Source: Bacillus sp. FJAT-27264 | Lineage (GTDB): Bacteria; Bacillota; Bacilli; Paenibacillales; Paenibacillaceae | Reading direction: 5' to 3' | Assembly (NCBI RefSeq): GCF_001682855.1 | Contig: NZ_MAQW01000033.1 | Location: forward strand, 77,580 to 141,579 | Length of the DNA: 64,000 nucleotides | In this document: piece by piece, positions 25,790 through 33,722 of the stretch | Layout of the letters: the number at the start of each line of letters is the position of its first letter | How positions within the stretch are numbered: position 1 is the stretch's first letter | Notes under the pieces: model-generated | The model's input: the letters and a program-made list of their open reading frames with translations, nothing else | What the model was told of the DNA's origin: nothing | Database searches by the model: none | Made by a program: the position numbers and the translations under genes

Positions 25790-27310
25790 TTAAGATAACA
25801 TACTGGTTATGCCGGAGGACGTACTATTGAATTTATTCATAGCTTTCTCCATAGCCGTGAATTGTTTGTAATACTGAGTTTCTTTCATAGTAAGTCTTCT
25901 ATTTAAATCCGTGATTCGTGTTTCAAAACTTCTCAGCTGGTCCCCCATTTGGCTGGAGACTAGAAACGAAGTTGTTAGATCACTGCTTATCTTTGAAGTT
26001 CCCGCCTTTTCATACATTGAAGTTAGGGCTATATTATCAATCTTTCTCAAACGACTTAACAATCCATCTGTAGGCGTAAATTCCGTTTTTGTTGAAGGAT
26101 CGGATTGCCCTAATAAAGCATAAACATCTTCTGGGTTAGATTCCAAGGCAGTGCGCAGCTTTGTTTCATCTAATATCAGTTTTCCTTTTTCATTGTAATT
26201 GCCCGTTGTTATACCTATTTGTGTTATATTCATGTCTTTGCCGTTAATCTTCACATTGCCGATCATTGCCATTCTCATGTCAGCTAAGGCTTTATTTATT
26301 ATTGAATCACCACTCAGCATACCGCTTTTGGCTTTTGTCTCCCACAGGGTAATCTCATCCTCTTTCATCCCTGCTCTTTGTTCTGTACTTAAAGGTAAAA
26401 ATTTCCGGTAACGTTCCTCTGATGTTTTTTGATTAAGCGTTGCTATTGTTTCATTATATGATTCCACAAAAGATTTAATCGTGGACATCATTTTATCCAC
26501 ATCCTGGGAAACCTCAATTTGACTTGTTTGTCCTGTGGGTGTAGTTCCATTTAAAGCAATCTCCACACCATTAATGGTAAAACGATTAGAAGACTGCGTT
26601 GTTGTAATACCATTAATCTCAACTGATGCATTTTGGCCTTGTGTTACTTTCGATGTATTAAACTCAAATCCTTCATTGAACAGTGCGCCTGTCAGGACAA
26701 TATCTTTATTCCCAGTTTCTTTTCGGGTAATTGACATTCGCCCTGTTGTTGAATCATATACTGCAGTGACACCTGCATCTTTATTATTGTTAATCTTATT
26801 AATAATTGAATCTATCGTATCTGTAGGAGAGAATGTAATTGTGGCGGCAGCTTCACCACTGACTCCACTCCCTATTGTTATGCTTGTTTCGTTTCCTGAA
26901 TATATAGCTGATATGGGCTTTGATGAGGAAATACCCGCATTTTTAGGACTACCGGTAGGAATTCCATTTGCATCTTTGTAGTCATTAGAAGCTACAGAAG
27001 TAGCTCTAGCCAAACTGTTTACCTTAATGTTAAATACTGAGTTGGTTGCAGCACCTGTAGCTGTTGCAGTTACGTTAGACGCTCCAGTTACCGTTGCTTT
27101 CTTGGAGTTAATTGCATCTGACTTATTGAAAGTTGATAATTTTTCATTAAAACTAACAAGAGTTGTACTTATTGTACGGTACCCCTCTCTTTTCCATTCC
27201 AGCTGTTGTTTCTGCTGATTTAGTTTATCTAGTGGGACTTTTGCAGCTGTCATCAATTGCTTTACCATAGAGTCAATATCCATACCTGATGCTAATCCGC
27301 CAATTCTCAT
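25790..27310 (-). CDS. fliD: Flagellar filament cap protein FliD (hook-associated protein 2)
   Basis: 506 residues, forms the cap that folds exported flagellin at the filament tip. N-terminal MRIGGLASGMDIDSMVKQLM is diagnostic, the heptad-type TAAKVPLDKLNQQKQQLEWK follows, and the C-terminal coiled coil (SFETRITDLNRRLTMKETQY) ends in the typical FTAMEKAMNKFNS. RBS GAGGAGG. In the flaG-fliD-fliS-fliT order. Like flagellin it is a possible target of the adjacent glycosylation enzymes. Confidence 0.96.
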   Translation of the reverse strand: MRIGGLASGMDIDSMVKQLMTAAKVPLDKLNQQKQQLEWKREGYRTISTTLVSFNEKLSTFNKSDAINSKKATVTGASNVTATATGAATNSVFNIKVNSLARATSVASNDYKDANGIPTGSPKNAGISSSKPISAIYSGNETSITIGSGVSGEAAATITFSPTDTIDSIINKINNNKDAGVTAVYDSTTGRMSITRKETGNKDIVLTGALFNEGFEFNTSKVTQGQNASVEINGITTTQSSNRFTINGVEIALNGTTPTGQTSQIEVSQDVDKMMSTIKSFVESYNETIATLNQKTSEERYRKFLPLSTEQRAGMKEDEITLWETKAKSGMLSGDSIINKALADMRMAMIGNVKINGKDMNITQIGITTGNYNEKGKLILDETKLRTALESNPEDVYALLGQSDPSTKTEFTPTDGLLSRLRKIDNIALTSMYEKAGTSKISSDLTTSFLVSSQMGDQLRSFETRITDLNRRLTMKETQYYKQFTAMEKAMNKFNSTSSGITSMLS

Positions 27311-27324
27311 ATTAACCTCCTCAT

Positions 27325-27678
27325 TTATATCTTTTCGTCTACAATTAGCCCACTTAATTCCATCATACTTGCGGCTACATCAAGCAACTTTTCTGGTGGA
27401 ATCTCCCTTATTAAATCACCTGATTGTTTGTCAAATACCTTAACCATGATTGCATGCGTTTGCTCATGAATCGATATTTCAAATGATTTCTCGGGTCCTT
27501 GTACGGCTCTTATAGCCTTCTCTAATTTCTGAATAAGTTGTTCCCTTTCAACAGGCAAACCTGCTGTTTCAATATTCGCCTCACTGAGCATAGATGAATT
27601 TTCTTTTTCGTTGCCACTCTTCGATGAAATGACATTTCCCGGTATTGCTGTAGTATTATTAGGCATAATCTTGCTCAA
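27325..27678 (-). CDS. flaG: FlaG-family flagellar protein (TTG start)
   Basis: 117 residues from a TTG at 27678 that has GGGGAGG seven bases upstream; longer versions from 27711 overrun this box. The C-terminal two thirds is the FlaG domain (FEISIHEQTHAIMVKVFDKQ, DLIREIPPEKLLDVAASMME). FlaG (B. subtilis YvyC) is a small protein upstream of fliD that affects filament length in some bacteria; its biochemical role is poorly known. It lies 14 nt before fliD. Confidence 0.88.
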   Translation of the reverse strand: MSKIMPNNTTAIPGNVISSKSGNEKENSSMLSEANIETAGLPVEREQLIQKLEKAIRAVQGPEKSFEISIHEQTHAIMVKVFDKQSGDLIREIPPEKLLDVAASMMELSGLIVDEKI

Positions 27679-27738
27679 AATTTTACCTCCCCAAATGTGT
27701 TGAGCAATCATCTGGCTGATTCAAGTTCGTTATTCTAT

Positions 27739-27766
27739 ATATCGGATAAACAGCAGGGAATATGTA
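27739..27766 (-). promoter_or_regulatory. Candidate sigma-D promoter of flaG-fliD-fliS-fliT
   Basis: Minus strand TACA (27766-27763), 16-nt spacer, TCCGATAT (27746-27739). The spacer equals that of the hag and flgM candidates and the -10 differs from GCCGATAT by one base. It lies about 60 nt before the flaG start and just after the hag terminator. Confidence 0.6.
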
Positions 27767-27783
27767 GTCGAGAAGCAGAAGAA

Positions 27784-27819
27784 AAAGCAAAAAAGGCCTT
27801 GAAAATTCAAGGCCTTTTT
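27784..27819 (-). terminator. Terminator of hag
   Basis: Arms AAAAAGGCCTTGAA and complement (27790-27803, 27806-27819), with a U-rich tail TTTTTTGCTTTTTC on the minus strand. It begins about 18 nt after the hag stop. Confidence 0.9.
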
Positions 27820-27836
27820 GCAAAAAACGATAAAGA

Positions 27837-28607
27837 TTAACGAAGCACAGACAAGATACCTTGTGGAGCGGAGTTCGCTTGAGCAAGCATCGATTGCGAA
27901 GCTTGCAACAAGATGTTGTTCTTGGACAGAGCAACCATTTCTTTAGCCATATCAGTATCACGAATACGGGATTCTGCAGCAGACAGGTTCTCTACTGTAG
28001 TACCGATGTTGTTTGAAGTGTACTCCAGACGGTTTTGAACAGCACCTAGTTTAGCGCGTTCAGTCGATACCGCGTTAATCGCATCTTCAATGTTAGTAAG
28101 GCTGGAAGCGGAATTCAGACTGCTAAAGCTAGTAGTACTAATGCTTCCAATTGTGATTGAACCAGTTGCTTTATCATTAACTGTGATTGTAGCACCTTTA
28201 GTAATACTGATACCGTTAAAGGTAGTTTTAGTCATGATATTGTCGATTTGAGCACCAAGTTCCTTCAACTCTTCATCGATGTTGTTTGTGTCATTGGAAC
28301 TGTAAGTTCCGCTGCCCTTTTGAACATTCAATTCTTTCATACGAGTCAGCATCGAAGAAACCTCATTCATTGCACCTTCAGCTGTTTGTACGTATGAGAT
28401 ACCGTCTTGGGCATTACGTTGCGCTTGCTCCAGACCACGGATTTGACCACGCATGGACTCGGAGATGGACAAGCCAGCTGCATCGTCAGCTGCACGGTTG
28501 ATACGCAGACCGGAAGCCAATTTCTCCATGTTCTTACTTGTAGCTGCAGTGTTCAGACCCATGTTACGGTGTGTGTTTAAAGCCGGAATATTGTGGTTAA
28601 TAATCAT
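27837..28607 (-). CDS. hag: Flagellin
   Basis: 256 residues, a short flagellin made of the conserved N-terminal D0/D1 (MIINHNIPALNTHRNMGLNT ... LASGLRINRAADDAAGLSIS) and C-terminal D1/D0 (RIRDTDMAKEMVALSKNNIL ... GILSVLR). Only about 60 variable residues lie between, rich in Ser and Thr (GSISTTSFSSLNSASS), which are possible O-glycosylation sites. The ATG at 28607 has AGGGAGG nine bases upstream; a longer ORF from 28667 starts inside the leader and is rejected. Own sigma-D promoter, CsrA-type leader and terminator. Confidence 0.97.
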   Translation of the reverse strand: MIINHNIPALNTHRNMGLNTAATSKNMEKLASGLRINRAADDAAGLSISESMRGQIRGLEQAQRNAQDGISYVQTAEGAMNEVSSMLTRMKELNVQKGSGTYSSNDTNNIDEELKELGAQIDNIMTKTTFNGISITKGATITVNDKATGSITIGSISTTSFSSLNSASSLTNIEDAINAVSTERAKLGAVQNRLEYTSNNIGTTVENLSAAESRIRDTDMAKEMVALSKNNILLQASQSMLAQANSAPQGILSVLR

Positions 28608-28616
28608 TTGATATTT

Positions 28617-28652
28617 CCTCCCTGAAATTGTATTATTCCCACGTCCATGTGG
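28617..28652 (-). promoter_or_regulatory. Probable CsrA-binding sites in the hag leader
   Basis: A minus-strand hairpin at 28652-28639 presents GGA in a hexaloop (CCAC-ATGGAC-GTGG shape), close to the CsrA consensus ACARGGAUGU. A second GGA lies in the Shine-Dalgarno GGGAGG (28622-28617). This two-site layout matches B. subtilis hag, where CsrA represses translation until FliW sequesters it. csrA and fliW are encoded 1-1.5 kb away. Confidence 0.65.
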
Positions 28653-28704
28653 TATTAGCGTCTTCACAGGTCGGCCGCCCTGAAGAATTACCGCTCTAAA
28701 ATAT

Positions 28705-28732
28705 ATATCGACTTTAAACGGAAGATTGTTTA
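28705..28732 (-). promoter_or_regulatory. Sigma-D promoter of hag
   Basis: Minus strand TAAA (28732-28729), 16-nt spacer, GTCGATAT (28712-28705), differing from the sigma-D -10 consensus GCCGATAT in one base. The predicted start near 28698 gives a leader of about 90 nt containing the CsrA-type hairpin. Confidence 0.75.
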
Positions 28733-28768
28733 GAGTAATTGCAGAAATCTTCTCCGTTTTTTATTTAA

Positions 28769-29512
28769 TTATTTCAGATCCTCTTTAGAATGCCGTATCC
28801 ACTTTATAAGCTCAGCACTCTTCGCTTTGGTTTCAGCAATATCTAAATATCTTCTAGCCTTCTCCTTATCCACAACACTCATCTCTCTCCCTAAATGGAG
28901 CCATAACCTGGCATTCTCATTATCTTCTTTCAGACTTTCAATCAGCATATTTAAGTTACGCTTCTTTTTTTCTTTTAAATCTATTATGTTGAAATCATAG
29001 CCATCGTGAAGCAAATGAATATCGCTTTGGATCCTCTTTAAATTACCAAACGAAATCTGTTCATGGATTTTATCTTCGTATCTCAACCCAGCTGGAAATA
29101 ACCGTACATATCCGTTAGGTATGGATTCAGTAATAACCCCATCAATTGTGTTATCATAAACAATATCAAAAACCGCTTGCTCATTTGTCTTGCTCATTTT
29201 ATTAACAAGTTCTCTAACTTTAGGCTGATCCTCTTCAGGCAACACATCGTCAGAATCCACTACAAACACCCAATCATTAGTTACTTTAGATAAAGAGTAA
29301 TTTCTAGCTGCTGAAAAATCATCTATCCAATCAAACTGAAACAACTTGACGTGATCATGTTTATTTTGATAAGACTCTATTATAGCTATGGTTCTATCTG
29401 AAGAGCCCGTATCCACCACTATTATCTCATCTACAGCATCAATAATGCTGTCCAAACACCGTGTCATGCAGCGCTCAGAATCCTTCACAATCAAAGCAGC
29501 AGATACTCCCAT
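28769..29512 (-). CDS. GT2-family glycosyltransferase between csrA and hag
   Basis: 247 residues. Motifs: VSAALIVKDSERCMTRCLDS, EIIVVDTGSSDRT, DDFSAARNYSL, FVVDSDDVLPEEDQ (DXD) and KIHEQI. A short helical tail follows. Same subfamily as the 19829 and 23065 enzymes. Start ATG at 29512 with GGGAGAG upstream. It sits inside the csrA-hag interval, where B. subtilis has no such gene, so it probably acts on flagellin, perhaps as the first transferase. This role is inference from position. Confidence 0.88.
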   Translation of the reverse strand: MGVSAALIVKDSERCMTRCLDSIIDAVDEIIVVDTGSSDRTIAIIESYQNKHDHVKLFQFDWIDDFSAARNYSLSKVTNDWVFVVDSDDVLPEEDQPKVRELVNKMSKTNEQAVFDIVYDNTIDGVITESIPNGYVRLFPAGLRYEDKIHEQISFGNLKRIQSDIHLLHDGYDFNIIDLKEKKKRNLNMLIESLKEDNENARLWLHLGREMSVVDKEKARRYLDIAETKAKSAELIKWIRHSKEDLK

Positions 29513-29551
29513 ACCTATTCTCTCCCATAAAAGCAATATTTCTAATCAGAT

Positions 29552-29776
29552 CTAATCTTTAAATCCCAACATAGCTTTCTGAACAGCCTCGAGGTCCATG
29601 ACCGCATTTTGATTATTCTGCTGAATGGCATCAAAGATTTCCTTACGATAAATATCAATATCCTTAGGAGCTGAAATGCCGATCTTCACGATATCACCCT
29701 CAACAGATAATACAGTAACAACGATATCATTCTGGATGACGATCGATTCACCTTTTTTACGTGTCAGCACTAACAT
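29552..29776 (-). CDS. csrA: Carbon storage regulator CsrA, translational repressor of flagellin
   Basis: 74-residue RNA-binding dimer. It matches the family from MLVLTRKKGESIVIQNDIVV through KIGISAPKDIDIYRKEIF. In Firmicutes it binds GGA sites in the hag leader and is antagonised by FliW. The ATG shares one base with the fliW stop (TGATG), so the two are translationally coupled. The C-terminus is slightly longer than the 61-residue Enterobacterial form, typical of Bacillales. Confidence 0.97.
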   Translation of the reverse strand: MLVLTRKKGESIVIQNDIVVTVLSVEGDIVKIGISAPKDIDIYRKEIFDAIQQNNQNAVMDLEAVQKAMLGFKD

Positions 29777-30225
29777 CAGGACTCACCGCCTTCACCAGTT
29801 TTTGCTGAATCTAACCATAGAGGGTGTCTTGTTGTGTACGCTGTGTTTTGAAGTATTATCTGCTTCCCCTTACTATCAACAGTGTTAAAAATAATTGGAG
29901 CAAGCAGATTCACAGACACTTTTAATCGATCGCTATGCCAAGTGACTATACATCGCACAGAAACTTGTTCTTCATCATTCACTTTAATCTCTTTAATAGT
30001 GTCTTCTGGAAGAACAAATTCATAATCTGGATAGAACTCAAAGGGATTAACCGTAATGAAAGTTACTTCCGGTTGATCTACTGCACTCAGCAAGCTAAAT
30101 GTATCGTTGTGTTCTTTAAGTGAAAATTCTTTTAATTGTTCAAATCCTGGCAGGCCTTTTGAAAAAAAATAAATAGGTTCGTTTGTATCATTAGAATTAA
30201 GTTGAATTACATTTCCTTGCGTCAT
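29776..30225 (-). CDS. fliW: Flagellar assembly factor FliW
   Basis: 149 residues, cytoplasmic beta-barrel protein that binds flagellin when it accumulates and otherwise binds CsrA, forming a partner switch. Recognised by FSKGLPGFEQLKEFSL, SLLSAVDQPEVTFITVNPFE and the C-terminal NTVDSKGKQIILQNTAYTTR. RBS CTAGGAGG. It precedes csrA as in B. subtilis. A terminator separates it from flgL, so read-through or an unseen promoter must feed it. Confidence 0.95.
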   Translation of the reverse strand: MTQGNVIQLNSNDTNEPIYFFSKGLPGFEQLKEFSLKEHNDTFSLLSAVDQPEVTFITVNPFEFYPDYEFVLPEDTIKEIKVNDEEQVSVRCIVTWHSDRLKVSVNLLAPIIFNTVDSKGKQIILQNTAYTTRHPLWLDSAKTGEGGES

Positions 30226-30251
30226 AATCTCATCCTCCTAGGAATACTAAC

Positions 30252-30289
30252 AAAAGAAGCTATGGACTGCTAACTTGTCCATAGCTTCT
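30252..30289 (-). terminator. Terminator-like hairpin between flgL and fliW
   Basis: 13-bp perfect arms AGAAGCTATGGAC (30255-30267) and complement (30277-30289), followed by TTTTG on the minus strand. The short U-run may allow partial read-through into fliW-csrA. Confidence 0.7.
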
Positions 30290-30313
30290 CATTATGGTTT
30301 CAAAGAATCAAGC

Positions 30314-31222
30314 CTATCTCATAAAATCCATCAATGATGGTTGTAAAATTTGTGCGGATGATTTCAAAGCCGCCTCATATATAGTTTGTGCAGTCGTTGC
30401 CCTGATCATAAGGCTCGCAATATCCGCATCTTCAGTCTTTGATTGCATCGTGGTCAGATTAAGTTCCTGATCCTTTAGACGCTCTTGAACTAGTTCCACA
30501 CGGTTTGTTCGCGCACCTACTTCTGATAGGCTAGCCTGCATTTTAACAGTTCTAGATTCGATTTTACTGGATTGGGCACCTATACCTGCATAATCTCCAT
30601 TTCCAAGCGCTGTAATCAAATCATCCATTAATTTGAAGGTATTATCACTGTCCGTTGAGCTTCCAAAAAAATCATATCCGGATGTATTCACCTGAAAATT
30701 AGACTGATCGCCAATAGAATATTTCACTGCTCCTTGGTCTGTATCAATCTGCGCAAAGTTAGTTACAGTGCTGGACAGCTGATACGGAGCTTGGTCATAA
30801 TTTTGACCATTAAAAATATATTTACCACGAATTTGACTGTTTCCAATATTGCCCATTTGATCTTTCAATTGTTCAACTTCCAGCTTGATCGCATCCAGCC
30901 CGGACTGAGGTACCGTTCCGCTTGAAGCCTGTACGGACAGTTCCTTCAACCGTTTCATCACTTCGGAAGCTTGCTGCATCGTTGTATCTGTAAAATCCAA
31001 CCAGCTGATAGCCGCATCCGTATTAGTTTTAAACTGCTCATTAGATGCTAATTCAGCTCTGTAGCGAAGAGCATACGTAACCCCAACCGGATCATCAGAA
31101 GGCTTGTTGATCTTCCGACCAGTGGAGACCTGATTTTCTATATTGCTCATGTTACTATAATTTTTGTTTAGATTGTTGAGTGTCTGCATACTCATCATAC
31201 CTTGAGTAACCCGTATAGACAT
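30314..31222 (-). CDS. flgL: Flagellar hook-filament junction protein FlgL
   Basis: 302 residues (HAP3). N-terminal coiled coil MSIRVTQGMMSMQTLNNLNK with STGRKINKPSDDPVGVTYAL, and C-terminal flagellin-like DADIASLMIRATTAQTIYEA. RBS AAAGGAGG. Directly follows flgK (23 nt). Confidence 0.96.
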   Translation of the reverse strand: MSIRVTQGMMSMQTLNNLNKNYSNMSNIENQVSTGRKINKPSDDPVGVTYALRYRAELASNEQFKTNTDAAISWLDFTDTTMQQASEVMKRLKELSVQASSGTVPQSGLDAIKLEVEQLKDQMGNIGNSQIRGKYIFNGQNYDQAPYQLSSTVTNFAQIDTDQGAVKYSIGDQSNFQVNTSGYDFFGSSTDSDNTFKLMDDLITALGNGDYAGIGAQSSKIESRTVKMQASLSEVGARTNRVELVQERLKDQELNLTTMQSKTEDADIASLMIRATTAQTIYEAALKSSAQILQPSLMDFMR

Positions 31223-31245
31223 ATCACTGACCTCCTTTACTTAGA

Positions 31246-32802
31246 TTAGAGACCTACCCGACCAGTGCCATTGATTAGCTTATTGAGCATTTCATCAAAG
31301 GCAGTCATGAACCGAGAGGCTGCACTATAGGCATGTTGAAACTTTATAAGGTCGGACATTTCTTCATCAAGCGATACTCCACTAACGGATTGTCTGCTCA
31401 GTTCAACCTGTTCTGTAAGCTCCTGTGCGTTTTTACTTTGACGCTCCGCTTCCTGGGTCTGAACACCCAACTGTCCTACAATCGATCTGAAGTAGTCATC
31501 CACAGTACCTGGTGCAGACAGTGCAGTTCCAAAATCAAACTTGGCCGTCTTTAACCCGCTCATAATTAATGCCATGTCGTTGTTACCGATGATCACCTTC
31601 TCATTAGGCGCACCAGGATTCTCTACTCGCATGGAACTGGAAATTTTGTTAGGATCCTTCTGGATATCAGGATTTAGTGTGATGTTCCCCGCTGTAATCG
31701 GTCCTCCATCCTTGGAAGTGAAGAGAGGCAGTCCCTTCTCGGGTGTAGTACCACTAACGGTATAACCCAATTGCAGCAGTCCGTTAATCCCTTTAACCGT
31801 TACCTTAGTATCACTTGCCAGCGTTCTGCCAGCGCCAGAATAGGTAACTCCGTTCAAAACCGTACCTTCTGGGAGAACTGATCCGGCAGGAAGTACTACT
31901 TCTACATCCCCGTTCGCAATTGAATCAGCCAGCTGGTTCATTTGATTCTTATAGTCTGTAACATATCTATCTCTGGACATGAACATTCCAGCTACTTCAC
32001 CGCCTGATAGCGTCCCACTATCATAGGCTGCTTTCAGTCCATCAGCTGTCACAGGAGTTACCTCATTGCCTGTGACGACTAACTGGCCACCCAGTGTCAC
32101 TTGATACCCATCGCTGAGCTGGTTAACCTGAACATTGGCAATTTTCGAGAGCTTGTCAATGGCTAGATCCCGCTGATCACGCAAATCATTCGGATTTTGA
32201 CCTAATCCCTCCAACTTAATGATGTTCGAATTAAGATCAGCTACCGTCTGCAATAATGAATTAGTTTCAGAAACCTTTAAATTAATGTTACTAGTAAGGT
32301 CTGAAGTTAACGCATCCAATTGTGTATTAACCTGGTTCATAGCGTCTGTAAGCGCCTGAGTAGTCTCTTTTACAATTTTACGATTGGTAATATTCTCAGG
32401 ATCCTTACTCAAGTCAGACCAAGCATTCCAAAAGTTATCTAGAACTTTGCGGAGGCCAGTATCCGAAGGCTCATTCATTATAGATTCAAGTTTCTGTAAC
32501 GAATCGTGGCGGATATTCCAATTACCAAGATTAGAGTTTTCATTACGGTACTGATCATCCAAAAAACTTTGTCTTACACGTTCAATGGAATTGAATTCAA
32601 CACCTGTACCCATTTGTCCGGCTGCAGTTGTGCGTAAAAAACCATAAGCCTCCATAGGGAGAGAAGCATTCATTTTTACAATTTGTCTGGAATAGCCCTC
32701 TGTGTTAGCATTAGAGATGTTATGCCCAGTTGTATTTAGTGCAGCTGTATGGGTATTCAGGCTTCGCTTAGCGGTTTCTATACTATGAAATGTCGAGGTC
32801 AT
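31246..32802 (-). CDS. flgK: Flagellar hook-associated protein 1 FlgK
   Basis: 518 residues, forms the hook side of the hook-filament junction. N-terminus has TAKRSLNTHTAALNTTGHNI and NANTEGYSRQIVKMNASLP (flagellar rod/hook signature). C-terminus has SGVSLDEEMSDLIKFQHAYS and AASRFMTAFDEMLNKLI. RBS TGGAGG. Order flgN-flgK-flgL is conserved. Confidence 0.97.
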   Translation of the reverse strand: MTSTFHSIETAKRSLNTHTAALNTTGHNISNANTEGYSRQIVKMNASLPMEAYGFLRTTAAGQMGTGVEFNSIERVRQSFLDDQYRNENSNLGNWNIRHDSLQKLESIMNEPSDTGLRKVLDNFWNAWSDLSKDPENITNRKIVKETTQALTDAMNQVNTQLDALTSDLTSNINLKVSETNSLLQTVADLNSNIIKLEGLGQNPNDLRDQRDLAIDKLSKIANVQVNQLSDGYQVTLGGQLVVTGNEVTPVTADGLKAAYDSGTLSGGEVAGMFMSRDRYVTDYKNQMNQLADSIANGDVEVVLPAGSVLPEGTVLNGVTYSGAGRTLASDTKVTVKGINGLLQLGYTVSGTTPEKGLPLFTSKDGGPITAGNITLNPDIQKDPNKISSSMRVENPGAPNEKVIIGNNDMALIMSGLKTAKFDFGTALSAPGTVDDYFRSIVGQLGVQTQEAERQSKNAQELTEQVELSRQSVSGVSLDEEMSDLIKFQHAYSAASRFMTAFDEMLNKLINGTGRVGL

Positions 32803-32819
32803 CTTTTATTCCTCCATAA

Positions 32820-33320
32820 TTAGGCACGGGTATCAAACAGTCCAGAGCGCTGTACTCCACCTGATTTTTCTGCCGGATGATGATAAGTTGCTTCGGCCTC
32901 TGAATAATAGGACATGCTTTCAATTGAAAAATCAATATAAGAGAGCGATTGTTGGATTAATTGTTGATTAAGCGTATTGGCTTCTTTCAACTGCTGAAGT
33001 GTTCCAGCAAGTTTCTTCTGAATATGTAACAGCCTTTGCTTGTCATCCAGATCGAACACAAGTCGCGATAGTTCAGACAGATTGAGGTTAAGATTCGAAC
33101 GAATGCCTGCGCTCTGCAAAAATACATGAATCGCTTGCGCACGTTCTTCTTCTAACTGCTCAATTGTTTTCATCTGCTTAGATTCCTTATTAATAATTTG
33201 AATCAGCATTTCAATCTTGTTCTCCATAATTGCCTGCTTCTTGGTAGCAGCCAAATCCAGCATCTGGATATGCACCTCGTTCAGCCGCTCCAGCAGTTCG
33301 ATCAATGTTGTCAATGCCAT
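32820..33320 (-). CDS. flgN: FlgN-family chaperone of FlgK/FlgL
   Basis: 166 residues, all-helical, with the FlgN-type start ALTTLIELLERLNEVHIQML and a long coiled coil (IEQLEEERAQAIHVFLQSAG). B. subtilis YvyG is the equivalent at this position. The ATG at 33320 has TAGGTG upstream; a GTG at 33332 would overlap that box. It lies between flgM and flgK. Confidence 0.85.
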   Translation of the reverse strand: MALTTLIELLERLNEVHIQMLDLAATKKQAIMENKIEMLIQIINKESKQMKTIEQLEEERAQAIHVFLQSAGIRSNLNLNLSELSRLVFDLDDKQRLLHIQKKLAGTLQQLKEANTLNQQLIQQSLSYIDFSIESMSYYSEAEATYHHPAEKSGGVQRSGLFDTRA

Positions 33321-33332
33321 GGATGAATTCAC

Positions 33333-33620
33333 CTAATTCTCGGAGGATTGCTTAAAATAGGGGGCGAGTTTCTCTGCGAGTTTGGCTGCGTCTACTTGAT
33401 AAGTTCCAGCGGAGACCTGCTGTTTCAAGCTTTCAATCTTAACGGCGCGGTCAGCATCTACCTTGCTGCTGTTCTGAGCTTGCAAGAGCTTCAAGGCTTC
33501 ATCGGAAAAGGTAGCCTCATCCTTGCGCGAATTTTTCTTCATTTGTTCCTGCCTTTGCGATTCGGCACTCCGTTGATAAGGGTTAATCGCGTTAATTCGT
33601 CCGGTCTCGTTAATTTTCAT
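33333..33620 (-). CDS. flgM: Anti-sigma-D factor FlgM
   Basis: 95 residues. Holds sigma-D (FliA) until the hook is complete. N-terminal MKINETGRINAINPYQRS is typical of Firmicute FlgM, and the C-terminal helix has RAVKIESLKQQVSAGTYQVD. The ATG at 33620 has AAGAAGG nine bases upstream. It heads flgM-flgN-flgK-flgL and has a sigma-D promoter, giving the usual negative feedback. Confidence 0.92.
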   Translation of the reverse strand: MKINETGRINAINPYQRSAESQRQEQMKKNSRKDEATFSDEALKLLQAQNSSKVDADRAVKIESLKQQVSAGTYQVDAAKLAEKLAPYFKQSSEN

Positions 33621-33643
33621 AACTGCCACCTTCTTTCTAAAAT

Positions 33644-33677
33644 AAAAAAGCCGATAATCTTTACTAAGTTTATCGGC
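33644..33677 (-). terminator. Terminator of yvyF, overlapping the flgM promoter
   Basis: 8-bp perfect arms GCCGATAA / TTATCGGC (33677-33670 and 33657-33650 on the minus strand) followed by TTTTTTATTTT. The upstream arm is the same eight bases as the flgM -10 element. Confidence 0.8.
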
Positions 33678-33697
33678 GTGTGTTGAAACATTCTTTA
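33670..33697 (-). promoter_or_regulatory. Sigma-D promoter of flgM-flgN-flgK-flgL
   Basis: Minus strand TAAA (33697-33694), 16-nt spacer, GCCGATAA (33677-33670); seven of eight -10 bases fit GCCGATAT. About 50 nt before the flgM ATG. Confidence 0.75.
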
Positions 33698-33722
33698 TAG
33701 CTGCAAACGTTTTTTTGCAGAT

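Noticed and set aside
27683..27961. 92-aa minus-strand ORF over the end of hag
   Set aside because: It crosses the hag terminator and the flaG promoter in another frame, and its residues match no flagellar protein.
28608..28667. Longer start of flagellin
   Set aside because: It would translate the CsrA-controlled leader; all flagellins begin at the MIINHN-type N-terminus.
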